This document shows positions 19,358 to 29,538 of a DNA stretch of 64,000 nucleotides, piece after piece. The notes beneath the pieces are model-generated. The model saw nothing but the letters and a program-made list of their open reading frames with translations. It did no database searches and had not been told where the DNA came from. The DNA comes from Proteobacteria bacterium UBA7415 (GTDB taxonomy: Bacteria > Pseudomonadota > Gammaproteobacteria > Arenicellales > Arenicellaceae), in NCBI GenBank assembly GCA_002470515.1, contig DKML01000004.1, positions 1-64,000 of the forward strand. Direction: 5' to 3'. Every line of letters starts with the position of its first letter. Position 1 is the stretch's first letter. Both the position numbers and the translations under genes were made by a program.

Positions 19358-20014
19358 ATGCCCGAAGGTAAATTACGACTCATTTTTGGCGGTACCTTTA
19401 ATCCATTGCATAAAGGGCATACGGGGGCCATGGAAGCATTGGATGATGTGCTTAAATTTCACAGTGTGCACTTTGTTTTAAGCGCACGGCCCCCACATAA
19501 GAATGAAGTCAGCGCGTCAGTTCGTGATCGCTATACGATGTTGGAATTGGCGTTATCGGACTACGAGCATTTTTATGCGGACGATACAGAAATCATTCGT
19601 CCGACAATTTCTTATACAATCGATACAGTGCGTTCTTTTAAGAGGCGCTTTATCAACTCAAATTTGAGTATTGTGATTGGCGCAGACAGTCTGCTCAAGT
19701 TACATACTTGGTACCGGATCGAACAATGGATTGATGATATCAATTGGATTGTGCTTTCCAGGCCAGGCTACGATGTAGGTATAGCGAACCCTTTGCATGA
19801 CAGGGTTGTCGCCACTTACGAAGAATTAAAAGCGTCGAAAGGTGGTGCAATTTGGGTGTTTGAGGGTTCAGACTTTCAGATATCCAGTACTGAACTCAGA
19901 CGCTGTTTGCAAGCTGTGCCACATATAAATCAGGAACAGCAGGCATTGCTCGATTCATATCTTGCTCCACAAGTGCAAGAGTACATACACACACATTCAC
20001 TATACCGATTATGA
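19358..20014 (+). CDS. nadD: Nicotinate-nucleotide adenylyltransferase
   Basis: Adenylates nicotinate mononucleotide in NAD synthesis. It is 218 residues. The N-terminal nucleotidyltransferase motif GGTFNPLHKGH places the catalytic histidines at 18 and 21, and the C-terminal ISSTELRR motif is present. The stop overlaps the start of rsfS by four bases (ATGA), implying translational coupling. The proA-nadD-rsfS-rlmH order is widely conserved in proteobacteria. Confidence 0.95.
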   Translation: MPEGKLRLIFGGTFNPLHKGHTGAMEALDDVLKFHSVHFVLSARPPHKNEVSASVRDRYTMLELALSDYEHFYADDTEIIRPTISYTIDTVRSFKRRFINSNLSIVIGADSLLKLHTWYRIEQWIDDINWIVLSRPGYDVGIANPLHDRVVATYEELKASKGGAIWVFEGSDFQISSTELRRCLQAVPHINQEQQALLDSYLAPQVQEYIHTHSLYRL

Positions 20015-20385
20015 AACCAGAACAAATTAAGGACCACGTTATTGAGGCTCTCGAAAACGTTAAGGCACAAGAAATTCGTTGTATCGACATCAAGGATATT
20101 TCGGATTTTGCTGACTATATGATTGTAGCCAGCGGTACGTCAGATACACACGTTAAAGCGTTGGCGCGTTCGGCATCTGATGATCTGCGACGACTCGGAG
20201 TAATCCCATTAAATGAAGATGGCGCCGATATTGGCGAATGGGTCTTGGTGGATTTTGGCGACGTGGTTTTGCACGTTATGCGTCCCGAAGTTAGAGCCTA
20301 TTACGATCTCGAAAAATTGTGGGATGAAGATGTACGAGAACTCGTTAAGAAGCATCGTGACGCCAGTACAGACCAATCTAGTTAA
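20011..20385 (+). CDS. rsfS: Ribosomal silencing factor RsfS
   Basis: A 124-residue YbeB/Iojap-family protein that binds large-subunit protein L14 and blocks subunit joining in starved cells. The family core ISDFADYMIVASGTSDTHV and the strand GEWVLVDFGDVVLHVM before YYDLEKLW are clear. It overlaps nadD by four bases and precedes rlmH, its near-universal neighbour. Confidence 0.95.
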   Translation: MKPEQIKDHVIEALENVKAQEIRCIDIKDISDFADYMIVASGTSDTHVKALARSASDDLRRLGVIPLNEDGADIGEWVLVDFGDVVLHVMRPEVRAYYDLEKLWDEDVRELVKKHRDASTDQSS

Positions 20386-20435
20386 GAGTTGCGACTATCT
20401 TTAATCCAAGCTCGGCATAGGCAGAAGCCAACGTA

Positions 20436-20909
20436 ATGAATATTAGTTTAATTGCTGTTGGAACTCGTATGCCCAACTGGGTTGAGACTGCGTTTAGCGA
20501 ATATGCAAAACGTATGCCGCCTATCTGTAAATTAAGTTTGGTTGAGATTCCAGCAGGAAAGCGCGGTAAAAATGCCGATATCCCCAGAATCCTACGAGAC
20601 GAAGCACAAGCGATTCGCGAGGCAGTGGCGCCACAGACCAAAATAATTGCGCTAGATCGAAAAGGTAAAGCAATTGACACACTCAGCTTAGCCCAGAGCC
20701 AGCAAAATTGGATCGACGAGAGCCAAGATATAGCCATCGTGATTGGTGGGCCCGAAGGAATAGACCAGAGTTTATTATCCGAGGCGTTTAGTACTTGGTC
20801 TTTATCAGCGCTAACGTTTGCGCACCCGTTGGTAAGGATAATGGTTGCCGAACAGCTTTATCGGGCGTGGAGTATTAATGCTAATCTCCCGTACCACAGG
20901 GGAGACTGA
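20436..20909 (+). CDS. rlmH: 23S rRNA (pseudouridine1915-N3)-methyltransferase RlmH
   Basis: SPOUT-class methyltransferase acting on pseudouridine 1915 in helix 69 of 23S rRNA. It is 157 residues. It has the SAM-binding knot elements IALDRKGK, IVIGGPEGI and LTFAHPLVRIMVAEQLYRAW, with the C-terminal PYHRGD closely matching E. coli. Its TGA shares one base with the ATG of the next gene, maf, so the two are translationally coupled. Confidence 0.96.
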   Translation: MNISLIAVGTRMPNWVETAFSEYAKRMPPICKLSLVEIPAGKRGKNADIPRILRDEAQAIREAVAPQTKIIALDRKGKAIDTLSLAQSQQNWIDESQDIAIVIGGPEGIDQSLLSEAFSTWSLSALTFAHPLVRIMVAEQLYRAWSINANLPYHRGD

Positions 20910-21544
20910 TGAGTGCTTCGCCGCCCTTTGCTCTAGTGCTGGCTTCAGCATCGCCACGCCGCCAAGAGCTGCTTAATTCAGTGCAAGCAACGTTCACGGT
21001 CGAAGTCGCTGATATTGAAGAAAAGCGAGGGCACGACGAAGACCCAGACCAGTACGTACAGCGACTAGCTGCTGAGAAAGCCGGTGCTGTTCGGTTAAGA
21101 CAAAATACAGCGACATCAAGTTCAGTCGTTATCATTGCCGCAGACACCATAGTAGTTAACGGTGCTGATATGACAGAGGTGCTTGAGAAGCCACAAGATT
21201 TTGCCGATGCCCAGCGAATGTGGTCGAGCCTAAGTGGTTCTGATCATGTGGTAATGACCGCTGTTTGTGTTAACGCGGTGAACCTAGCATCCGAGCCTGA
21301 TACGCCATTCTCTAGTGTTACCGAGCTCGTTAAAAGCACGGTAAAAATGGCCAGTATCACGCCTGAGTCGATGCAACGTTATTGGGGCAGTGGCGAACCA
21401 CACGACAAAGCGGGTGGGTATGCTCTGCAAGGAATGGCCAGTGCTTGGGTGCGCTCAATTTCTGGAAGTTCTAGCAACATAATTGGTCTGCCCATGTACG
21501 AAACTAATAATCTATTGCGTCCCTATCAGTTGAACTGGCTCTAG
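20909..21544 (+). CDS. maf: Maf-like nucleoside triphosphate pyrophosphatase
   Basis: Maf/YhdE-type pyrophosphatase, which hydrolyses non-canonical or excess nucleotides such as dTTP and UTP. It has LASASPRRQELL at the N terminus, the catalytic Asp in IIAADTIVV, LEKPQDFADAQRMWSSLSG, and HDKAGGYALQGMASAWV. At 211 residues it is slightly longer than E. coli YhdE because of an insert around residues 125-140 (ASEPDTPF region). It begins on the last base of the rlmH stop. In E. coli this gene follows mreD; here, as in Xanthomonas-like and beta-proteobacterial orders, it follows rlmH directly. Confidence 0.93.
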   Translation: MSASPPFALVLASASPRRQELLNSVQATFTVEVADIEEKRGHDEDPDQYVQRLAAEKAGAVRLRQNTATSSSVVIIAADTIVVNGADMTEVLEKPQDFADAQRMWSSLSGSDHVVMTAVCVNAVNLASEPDTPFSSVTELVKSTVKMASITPESMQRYWGSGEPHDKAGGYALQGMASAWVRSISGSSSNIIGLPMYETNNLLRPYQLNWL

Positions 21545-21669
21545 CATTGACTACCTTGGAATCGAGCTGCAAGATAGTTGTGCAAGAGTTAAATTAATTT
21601 GCGATGCGACTCTACTCGAACTGTTTCTTATTCAGTACAATTTTCTTCTTTTGAGGCCCATTGCAATAA

Positions 21670-23160
21670 ATGCCCACAGATAAAACAATTCTTATTGACG
21701 ACATCGGTGCGTTCACGCAGGTCGCTTGGCTTGCAGATGGTGAACTCGAGGACTATGAGGTCGAAGAAAAACACGCTGGCAGTCGTATCGGCGATGTGTA
21801 TCTTGGGCATGTTGAACGTGTAATCGAAAGCCTAAATGCGGCGTTCGTTGATATAGGCGAAGAACGAGCTGCGTTTTTACCATTAGGGAGCGCGAAAGAC
21901 TCTGGCCCAAGCATTTTTCCTGGCCAGCGTATCGCTGTGCAGTTGAAGCGGTTCGCAAGTGCTACAAAGGCGGCTCGCGTTAGCACAGATATTACTTTGG
22001 CCGGCTCGGCGTTAGTTTATAGGCCGAATGGTTCGGGGGTTACTGTGTCTAACCGTATTGCTGATAAACGGCTTAAGCGTGCTCTTCGCGATGAGTTGTT
22101 AGCGTGGCTTGCTGATAACAGTGTTGGTGGTGGTTTTATTATTCGATCAAGCGTCAGCGAAGTGTTAATTGATGCAGAAGATCACGAGGCTGATTTAATA
22201 AAAGAGATAGTCCAGAACGGTGTTCTTGCTGAAGCGAAGCGTCATGCGACCGCATGGCAGGATTCGCTTAAGTCTGTGGCGACAATGACCAAGCCACAGT
22301 GTTTAGTTCGTGCTCCTAACTTAATACAAAGAGTGTTTGCTCATGCCGATTCTCAAGAAGCAGAAATAGTCTTCTCTGCGCTAGAGCACGATCAATGGTT
22401 GGCTTCTCAAGGTTTCGATCCCCATTCTAACGACTCGAATGAATTAGGCGTTGCAGTGCTCTCTAAAGCTCATCAAGGACAAGATTCATTGTTCGACGCT
22501 TGGAGTGTTGGCGAGCAAGTTAGATCTCTGGGGGCACAGATGGTGAATCTACCTTCCGGTGGCAGCCTTGTTTTTGACCATAACGAAGCGATGACAACTG
22601 TTGATGTTAACTCGAGCGCGGCGATACAAGGCTCAAATGGAGATCTGGCATTACAAATAAATCTAGAAGCATGTGAAGCGCTCGCGACTCAAGCCCGTTT
22701 AAGAGATCTAGGCGGGCTATTGGTCATAGACTTTATCAATATGAAGTCAGACCTGGACCGGAAAAAAGTATTTAATGCGCTGTCATCAGCTTTAAAAAAA
22801 GACTCGGCACACACCAAAATCAGTAGCTTTTCGCAATTCGGCTTACTTGAAATGCAGCGAAGTCGAAGTGGCAACGGTCTACAAAGCCTATTGTTTGAAG
22901 AGTGCTCTTTGTGTCAAGGTAAAGGGTTTATGTCCACGGCTGTCGGTGTTGCAGACCAGATAGTCCGAGAACTCGTATGCTCGGCACGGAATGAGAGTGT
23001 CGCGGCTTACACGATTAAAGCACATCAGGCCGTTATCAGTGTTTTGCAGCTGGATTTGTCGGATGAATTACGTAAATTTGGAAACGATTACGAGTGTGAA
23101 CTAACATTAAGCCCCGATACACAGTATTTGCAGTCAGATTACGATATCGTTCTGGCATAA
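21670..23160 (+). CDS. rng: Ribonuclease G
   Basis: RNase E/G-family endoribonuclease, processing the 5' end of 16S rRNA and some mRNAs. It is 496 residues, RNase G size, without the long C-terminal scaffold of RNase E. Features: an N-terminal S1-like region (RIGDVYLGHVERVIESLNAAFVDIG in two overlapping parts), catalytic Asp312 in TTVDVNSSA and Asp354 in LLVIDFINM, and the zinc-link cysteines Cys412 and Cys415 (CSLCQGKG). The usual IDFIDM reads IDFINM here, a change in the second Asp of the motif, while the metal-ligand Asp is kept. It is followed by yhdP as in E. coli. Confidence 0.94.
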   Translation: MPTDKTILIDDIGAFTQVAWLADGELEDYEVEEKHAGSRIGDVYLGHVERVIESLNAAFVDIGEERAAFLPLGSAKDSGPSIFPGQRIAVQLKRFASATKAARVSTDITLAGSALVYRPNGSGVTVSNRIADKRLKRALRDELLAWLADNSVGGGFIIRSSVSEVLIDAEDHEADLIKEIVQNGVLAEAKRHATAWQDSLKSVATMTKPQCLVRAPNLIQRVFAHADSQEAEIVFSALEHDQWLASQGFDPHSNDSNELGVAVLSKAHQGQDSLFDAWSVGEQVRSLGAQMVNLPSGGSLVFDHNEAMTTVDVNSSAAIQGSNGDLALQINLEACEALATQARLRDLGGLLVIDFINMKSDLDRKKVFNALSSALKKDSAHTKISSFSQFGLLEMQRSRSGNGLQSLLFEECSLCQGKGFMSTAVGVADQIVRELVCSARNESVAAYTIKAHQAVISVLQLDLSDELRKFGNDYECELTLSPDTQYLQSDYDIVLA

Positions 23161-23237
23161 CTGCTGGATATAATCTGATCGTCTTACCGAGCGGATGGAT
23201 CAGGCAAACATAGACACGCAGCAGCGCCTAGCTTTCA

Positions 23238-26200
23238 ATGACTAAGACCCTCATTAGAATACTACTCACGATCGTATCGCTCTATATAGCGGCGTGGGTT
23301 TATGTGGGCATTCACTTTACACTTACATTTGCCGATAAAGAGAGTTTAGAAAAGAGTCTTCAAGGGAGTTTTGATGGTCGCGAAGTGAGTTTTTCAAAGG
23401 CTGATGTAAAGTGGCGAGCCTGGCAGTTACAAGTGCGTGTCGAAGATTTTAAAGTGGCGGGTGACCTTACTGACGTTCCGGCGCTGTCGTTTAAAAAACT
23501 TAGCGCCAGAGTAAACCCATGGTCATTCTTATTGTTGTGGCCGCAACTAGAAGGATTAGCCCTTGATTCACCGGAGCTAGAAATCGACACCACGCAGCCA
23601 GGAAAGGTTCGTATAGCGGGTATCGAAATGCGAAAGTCCGGACTTAAGCCATCAAACAAACGACGTATGTTGCAGTGGTTGCTCGACCAGAAAAATACCG
23701 CAGTACACAACGGATCGGTTGTTTGGCGTAAGGCAGACGGACAAATTCAACGTTATTCAAACATGAATTTTGTTTTCGATCGACAACAAGAAATGCGTGT
23801 TGTTACGGCCGGCGCGACGTCGGTTAAAGGGTCACTAGCCATAAACTTGAAAATGACGGGTGACATCGTCGAACAAGCTGATTGGGATGCCGAACTAGAA
23901 GTACTGGGTGGTGGCGATCAGCCATTACTTGGAAAAGATGATCTTGAAGTGTCTGTTATAGATGGGGTCGGTCAGCTTAAGTTAAAAGCATTGGATGTCG
24001 AGCGTATAACTGATTTCTTGGCATTGCTCGATATGGGCGCTCAGACTGACCTGTTTGTAGATCCAAATATTGGTGGCCGGTTAGAAGACGTGCGGTTCGT
24101 GTTTTCAGGGCCTTTGCTCAATCTCGCATCTTGGAATCTAAAGGCAACCGTGGTTGACTTGGCTTTGCGGCCGGTAGCGAGCGATGGCCGCTTTCCACGC
24201 CTACAAGGTCTAAACGGGTCGGTTGAGGCCTACTCTGACCATGGAGAATTACGCTTTATTGCTGATGATGCTTCTTTTGAGTGGGATCGTTATTTTGATT
24301 ACCCGTTCCCTATTGCTCTTGCCGAGGGCGTGATCAATTGGCGGACTCTGGCAGATGGTCGAGTCCAAGTAAATCTGAATCAGGCTCAGTTCAAAGATGA
24401 CGCCGTTTGGATTAAGCAGATAGGAGCAACCGCACACATCGGCAATTCGACTGAGAGAATTGATAGCTTTGGTGAGTTGTTTACTGTCGATTCGATATCA
24501 GACCTCGAGTTTGAAAAAGGCGGTGTTGTTGTTCCTTCGAATGGGTTTTCACCAAAGGCTATGCATTTAGATGCAAATGCAGAGTTTGATGTGTTTAATG
24601 TGGATTTATTAGATCGATATATTCCAACTATTGACCAGACTCAGAAGTTTAAAACGTGGTGGGTGAACTCGTTTAAACAAGGAACTGCTAAGGAAGGTGT
24701 TTTTGGTTTTTCAGGTTCGCTTGACAAGGAATCGTTTCGCAGTGGGGCCGTTGACATGAGCGCAACCGCTCAATTTGAAGACGTTGTACTAGATTATGGA
24801 TACCAGCGCCAATGGCCCATGGTTGAGCGGGCTAGCGGGATCATTTCTCTTGAAGAGGGTGCTTTGATCGTAGATGCGCAAGAGGCCTATCTAGACGGCG
24901 ATAAAATTTTCGATCCCGTTGTTAGAATCGACAACTTATTTAGATTAGATCGACAGTTGGAGGTCTCGGGCAAAGTCAGCAGCACGTTTGTAAAGGCCAC
25001 CAAATTGATACTTCAAGGCCCTTTGTTCGAGCCAGAGAATCGACCTGAAGTATTGCCGGTTACGGCAACTAAGGGTACGGTCGATGTGGACATTGCACTG
25101 TCTTTGCCTTTAGCGGATGTCGATAGCTTCTCGTTAACAGGCTCGGCCGTTGTGACCGACGCTGCCATGATTTTGACTGGTGGCGTGCCTCTATCGCAGA
25201 TTAATACTAATGTGCGGTTTTCAGAAGATCGTGTTGAGTCCGACCCAATGACTGTCGCATTCCTTGGCGGAGAAACCCAAGCGCAGCTCGAAACCATTGA
25301 GCCAGGCAAGCCACCCAAAATGCGTTTAAAGGCGCAGGGAACAATGCAATCGCCAGCACTTACTCCATGGCTGGGCGAACATCTGGTATCTAGATTGAGT
25401 GGTCAAACAGATTGGCAAGGAGAGATCATTTTTGATGTGCCCGAGGTATTGATCTTGGGCCGTTCTGATCTGCTGGGGCTCGCAATCAATGCTCCTCGAC
25501 CCTTGGGTAAAAGGCGAAATCAAGCACGCGAACTAAACTTGGAGATGCGTTTTGGCAATGCCGATATGGAGCAAAACATTGACATTAAGTTTGCAGATAG
25601 AGCGAGAGTACAAATGCGGCAAAACGCCGATAACGGTAATAATGAGGAACGGTCTTTTTTCGATGCGGCCGAGATAAGCCTGGGGCACTTACGTGGCAAT
25701 AACGATAAAGAGGGTGTTAACCTAAATATAGATTCGTCTAGGGTTGATCTAGATAATTGGATCGAAACAGTGATCGACCTGGCGAGTTTCGAAACAGTAG
25801 AGCAAACCGAGAATACCGACTTTTTGGACGCCATGCGTCGGATAGACGTTCGTTCTGACAACCCTATTTTATTAGGTCGTCAGTTTGGAAAATTCGAGTT
25901 GTCGGCGACCTCCTCAGATGGGAAGTATTGGTTCGGACGCATTGACGGCGATCGAGTGTCAGGTAACCTGCAAATGGAGCCACGTGCCGATTTAAGTCAG
26001 TTCCGTTTTGACCTAGACAAGCTCCATTTAGATGAAGTACCTGAAGAGGTTGTTGACCTACTGCCTATTGATAGATCACTCAGCACCAGTAACTATCCAT
26101 CGATCGATATTACTATCGAAGACTTTAAAGTGGTTGAAATGGCGCTAGGTCGTTTGGTGTTTAAGGCGGGTACTGTGGGCGATGAATGGCTTATCGATAC

Positions 26201-27029
26201 TATTATTCTTGAGGATCAAGGCGTTGTAACAACGGGTTCTGGAAGTTGGGTTAATAATTCAGAGTTGGGCAGTTTTACCCATATAGATTTTGATACCGAC
26301 ATTGAGGCGGCTGATGATGCCCTTGATTCGCTCGATTTCGCAGGCTTTTTACGTAAAGGTGACGGCTATGCGAAGGGTCGATTGGAATGGCAAGGGGCTC
26401 CCCATGAGTTTGATTATTCGCGTTTGAACGGCGATTTCGACCTGCGTATTCAAGACGGCGAGCTAACTCAAGTTGCGCCAGGAACCGGTCGCTTATTGGG
26501 TTTGCTCAATTTTAATGCATTGCTGCGGCGCGTTACGTTTGATTTTAGTGATGTTCTCGCTAGCGGTCTTAAGTTTGACAAAATGCACTACACTGGCGTT
26601 TTAGCCGAAGGCGAGGCCATTATGAGTGAAGCCTTCTTGCTTTCCCCAGCCGTGTTCGTCCGTATGGAGGGCAAGATAGACCTAGACGAAGAGCTTATCG
26701 ACATGGAAATGCACGTAGCGCCAGAATTAGGTGGTAACTTGACCTTGCTCAGTGCGTTGGCAAATCCCACAGCAGGGGCGCTTATGTTCGTTTTGCAAAA
26801 CGTGTTTAAAGACGAGATGCGCAATTCTAGTTTTATCTCATATAGAGCGGAGGGCAATTGGCAGGATTTTGAGTTTGTGGAAATAGACGGTGACTACCCT
26901 GAACTCGACAATTCTAGCAAACAAGAAATTGAAACAGAGCTTGAAGAATTACGCACAATCTCACGACCACAATTAACAGAATTGTTGCCAGTCGAAACCG
27001 TCGAAAACCAGCTAAATAGAGCAGATTAA
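23238..27029 (+). CDS. yhdP: YhdP, AsmA-like envelope phospholipid transport protein
   Basis: A very large (1263-residue) inner-membrane-anchored periplasmic protein of the AsmA-like/TamB group. In E. coli YhdP, TamB and YdbH together carry phospholipids to the outer membrane. An N-terminal helix (about residues 5-28, LIRILLTIVSLYIAAWVYV) is followed by a long beta-rich body with repeated short strands and, near the C terminus, the family segment GRLLGLLNFNALLRRVTFDFSD in two overlapping pieces. The length is nearly identical to E. coli YhdP. It sits between rng and a nitrilase-family gene, the conserved context. Its last codons are followed one base later by the next start. Confidence 0.93.
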   Translation: MTKTLIRILLTIVSLYIAAWVYVGIHFTLTFADKESLEKSLQGSFDGREVSFSKADVKWRAWQLQVRVEDFKVAGDLTDVPALSFKKLSARVNPWSFLLLWPQLEGLALDSPELEIDTTQPGKVRIAGIEMRKSGLKPSNKRRMLQWLLDQKNTAVHNGSVVWRKADGQIQRYSNMNFVFDRQQEMRVVTAGATSVKGSLAINLKMTGDIVEQADWDAELEVLGGGDQPLLGKDDLEVSVIDGVGQLKLKALDVERITDFLALLDMGAQTDLFVDPNIGGRLEDVRFVFSGPLLNLASWNLKATVVDLALRPVASDGRFPRLQGLNGSVEAYSDHGELRFIADDASFEWDRYFDYPFPIALAEGVINWRTLADGRVQVNLNQAQFKDDAVWIKQIGATAHIGNSTERIDSFGELFTVDSISDLEFEKGGVVVPSNGFSPKAMHLDANAEFDVFNVDLLDRYIPTIDQTQKFKTWWVNSFKQGTAKEGVFGFSGSLDKESFRSGAVDMSATAQFEDVVLDYGYQRQWPMVERASGIISLEEGALIVDAQEAYLDGDKIFDPVVRIDNLFRLDRQLEVSGKVSSTFVKATKLILQGPLFEPENRPEVLPVTATKGTVDVDIALSLPLADVDSFSLTGSAVVTDAAMILTGGVPLSQINTNVRFSEDRVESDPMTVAFLGGETQAQLETIEPGKPPKMRLKAQGTMQSPALTPWLGEHLVSRLSGQTDWQGEIIFDVPEVLILGRSDLLGLAINAPRPLGKRRNQARELNLEMRFGNADMEQNIDIKFADRARVQMRQNADNGNNEERSFFDAAEISLGHLRGNNDKEGVNLNIDSSRVDLDNWIETVIDLASFETVEQTENTDFLDAMRRIDVRSDNPILLGRQFGKFELSATSSDGKYWFGRIDGDRVSGNLQMEPRADLSQFRFDLDKLHLDEVPEEVVDLLPIDRSLSTSNYPSIDITIEDFKVVEMALGRLVFKAGTVGDEWLIDTIILEDQGVVTTGSGSWVNNSELGSFTHIDFDTDIEAADDALDSLDFAGFLRKGDGYAKGRLEWQGAPHEFDYSRLNGDFDLRIQDGELTQVAPGTGRLLGLLNFNALLRRVTFDFSDVLASGLKFDKMHYTGVLAEGEAIMSEAFLLSPAVFVRMEGKIDLDEELIDMEMHVAPELGGNLTLLSALANPTAGALMFVLQNVFKDEMRNSSFISYRAEGNWQDFEFVEIDGDYPELDNSSKQEIETELEELRTISRPQLTELLPVETVENQLNRAD

Positions 27030-27030
27030 A

Positions 27031-27930
27031 GTGACAGACGACAATAAAACATCACCGCAAACGATGCGTGTTGCTTGTGTTCAGCTCAACTCCAGTAGTG
27101 ATGTCCGTCGCAATCTCGCATTGGTCGACCGGCAACTAGAATTAGCCCATTCGGCCAACGTGGATGTAGTGTTGCTGCCTGAAAATTTTGCGCAAATGCC
27201 GGTGTCATCTGATGAGCGCCACTCTGAGTTGTGGCTACCAAGCCACCCTGAGACAGAGGCGCCTGTTCAGCGCTTTTTGAGCGACGCTGCTGCGCGTCAT
27301 AAACTGACTATTATTGCCGGCTCGGTGCCTATCAAACTGCGGCCAGAACAAAGCAAACCGTTCGCTCGTTGTATCGTTATAAATGCCGACGGAATGATTG
27401 CTGCGCGCTACGATAAGTTACATTTATTTGATGTCAGCACCGGCCACCTTACCTATCGCGAGTCTGATGACTTTCAAATAGGCTCCCTAGAGCAAATGGT
27501 GTCGACACCTGCTCAAAACGTCGTGAACGTGCAAACGGCCGACGTTTCGTGTTTGTTCGGTTTAACTATTTGCTACGATCTTCGTTTTCCTGAAATGTAT
27601 CGTCAGCTATTGAGCGAGGGAGTCAGAGTTTTTATCGTGCCAGCGGCGTTTACTTACGAAACAGGTAGGCAACATTGGCAGGTGTTGTTACAGGCCAGAG
27701 CTATCGAAAATCAGTGTTATGTCATCGCCGCAGGTCAATGCGGAGAGCATGGATCTAAGAATTCACAACGGCCTAGACGAACATGGGGGCATTCCATGGT
27801 AATTGATCCAAATGGCGAGATAATTGCGTCCTTAAAACATGGAGAGGACTTGTTAATAGCCGACATTGACCTTACTAAACAAGAGATAACAAGACAGATA
27901 TTCCCTGTGATAGATCATAGGCGGTTATAA
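27031..27930 (+). CDS. Carbon-nitrogen hydrolase, Nit1/Nit2-like amidase
   Basis: Nitrilase-superfamily amidohydrolase of 299 residues. The catalytic triad is visible: Glu51 (LLPENFAQ), Lys130 (YDKLHLFDV) and Cys182 (LTICYDLRFPE). This subgroup includes omega-amidases and the deaminated-glutathione amidase involved in metabolite repair. The start is GTG 27031, right after the yhdP stop; an ATG at 27064 would remove 11 residues and begins closer to the conserved VACVQL strand. The position between yhdP and tldD is conserved in many beta- and gammaproteobacteria. Substrate specificity cannot be decided from sequence. Confidence 0.9.
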   Translation: MTDDNKTSPQTMRVACVQLNSSSDVRRNLALVDRQLELAHSANVDVVLLPENFAQMPVSSDERHSELWLPSHPETEAPVQRFLSDAAARHKLTIIAGSVPIKLRPEQSKPFARCIVINADGMIAARYDKLHLFDVSTGHLTYRESDDFQIGSLEQMVSTPAQNVVNVQTADVSCLFGLTICYDLRFPEMYRQLLSEGVRVFIVPAAFTYETGRQHWQVLLQARAIENQCYVIAAGQCGEHGSKNSQRPRRTWGHSMVIDPNGEIIASLKHGEDLLIADIDLTKQEITRQIFPVIDHRRL

Positions 27931-28086
27931 CTGATATGGCCTGCTCAGTTTGATCCCACTAAATCAACTTATTGGGTCATGCTATTAACGCGCTCGACCA
28001 GAAGATCCTTAACTTCGCGCCTAAATCCGCTGACAAACCCGTCCATAAATAGTTAGCCAAACTTACACTCAACCATAGAGACAGTA

Positions 28087-29538
28087 ATGCAAGATAATAG
28101 TTTTTTCGATACCGCCGCAAGCGTACTTTTAGAACCGACGGGTTTAGAGACACACCACCTCGAAACACTTCTAGGGCGATTGTGTGATGTTCAAGGTAGT
28201 GATTTTGCCGATCTGTATTTTCAATACGCAAAACATGAGAGCTGGTCGTTAGACGAGGGCGTGGTTAAGAACGGTAGCTTTAGTATCGATAAAGGCTGCG
28301 GGCTTCGTTCGGTCGCAGGTGAAAAAACCGCATTTGCGTACAGTGAAGACCTTAACTACGCAGCGATCTTAGCCGCCGCTGATGTAGTCGAAGCTATTGG
28401 TCGACGCGGACAGGATTCAGCAATACCCAGCCTAAAGCGTGCACAAAGCCGAACGCCGCTGTATTCAGGTGTTGACCCGATTCAGCAAAAAGCTGATGCG
28501 GATAAAGTGGCTATGTTACACCTTGCCGATAAGTTTGCACGTGGTAAAGATACTCGCGTAAAAGAGGTGATGGCTAATATATCGAGCGTTTACGAAGTTA
28601 TTTTGGTGGCTCGCAGCGACGGCAAACTTGTGCCTGATGTTCGACCACTTATTCGTTTTAACGTAAGCGTCATCGTTGAAGAAAATGGCAAGCGAGAACG
28701 CGGCAGTATGGGTGGCGGTGGTCGCATGGGTTTAGACTATTTTGATCCAGAACTAATCCAAGAGTATTCCGATGAGGCGGTACGACAGGCGTTAGTGAGT
28801 TTACACGCCGTTGATTCACCCGCAGGAACGATGGAGGTTGTGTTGGCTTCAGGATGGCCTGGCATTCTTTTACACGAAGCCGTGGGTCACGGATTAGAAG
28901 GGGACTTTAATCGTAAGGGTACTTCCGCATTCAGTGGCCGAATCGGCGAGCAAGTAGCATCAAAGCATTGCACTGTAGTTGACGATGGCACGTTGCAAGA
29001 CAGACGTGGTTCGCTCACAACGGACGACGAGGGTAATGCGACCCAAAACACAGTGCTAATTGATAAAGGTATTTTAACGGGCTATATGCAAGACGAGCAA
29101 AACGCGCGCCTCATGGGCATGGGTCTTACAGGTAACGGGCGACGCGAATCCTTTGCGCATCTGCCAATGCCGCGCATGACCAACACATATATGCATGCGG
29201 GCGACTATGTCCCAGAGGAGATTATCGCATCGGTTAAGAAGGGCCTTTACGCCGTTAATTTTTCTGGTGGGCAGGTGGACATCACATCAGGTAAGTTTGT
29301 GTTTTCGTCTAGCGAGGCCTACTTGATCGAAAACGGTAAGGTCACTAAGCCCGTCAAAGGCGCAACACTGATCGGCAATGGCCCAGAGGCTATGCAAACT
29401 ATCAGCATGGTTGGTAATGATATGGCACTTGATAGCGGTATCGGCGTGTGTGGAAAAGAAGGTCAAAGTGTTCCCGTCGGCGTTGGACAACCAACACTCA
29501 AGATGGATGCTCTAACTGTGGGAGGTGTTGAGCTATGA
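28087..29538 (+). CDS. tldD: Metalloprotease TldD
   Basis: Larger subunit of the TldD/TldE heterodimeric zinc metalloprotease that degrades unfolded peptides and processes microcin B17 and CcdA in E. coli. It is 483 residues. The zinc motif HEAVGH (HExxxH: His263, Glu264, His268) is followed by [19 protein letters not shown], as in the family. The 3' end overlaps the start of pmbA by four bases, so the two subunits are translationally coupled. In many relatives yjgA separates the pair; here it does not. Confidence 0.96.
   Translation: MQDNSFFDTAASVLLEPTGLETHHLETLLGRLCDVQGSDFADLYFQYAKHESWSLDEGVVKNGSFSIDKGCGLRSVAGEKTAFAYSEDLNYAAILAAADVVEAIGRRGQDSAIPSLKRAQSRTPLYSGVDPIQQKADADKVAMLHLADKFARGKDTRVKEVMANISSVYEVILVARSDGKLVPDVRPLIRFNVSVIVEENGKRERGSMGGGGRMGLDYFDPELIQEYSDEAVRQALVSLHAVDSPAGTMEVVLASGWPGILLHEAVGHGLEGDFNRKGTSAFSGRIGEQVASKHCTVVDDGTLQDRRGSLTTDDEGNATQNTVLIDKGILTGYMQDEQNARLMGMGLTGNGRRESFAHLPMPRMTNTYMHAGDYVPEEIIASVKKGLYAVNFSGGQVDITSGKFVFSSSEAYLIENGKVTKPVKGATLIGNGPEAMQTISMVGNDMALDSGIGVCGKEGQSVPVGVGQPTLKMDALTVGGVEL

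Noticed and set aside
20909..20911. Direct rlmH-maf junction, as if the rod-shape genes mrdA-rodA and mreBCD had been deleted
   Set aside because: In E. coli those genes flank these loci, but I recall rlmH-maf-rng as a normal order in beta-proteobacteria and Xanthomonas, so no loss need be invoked.
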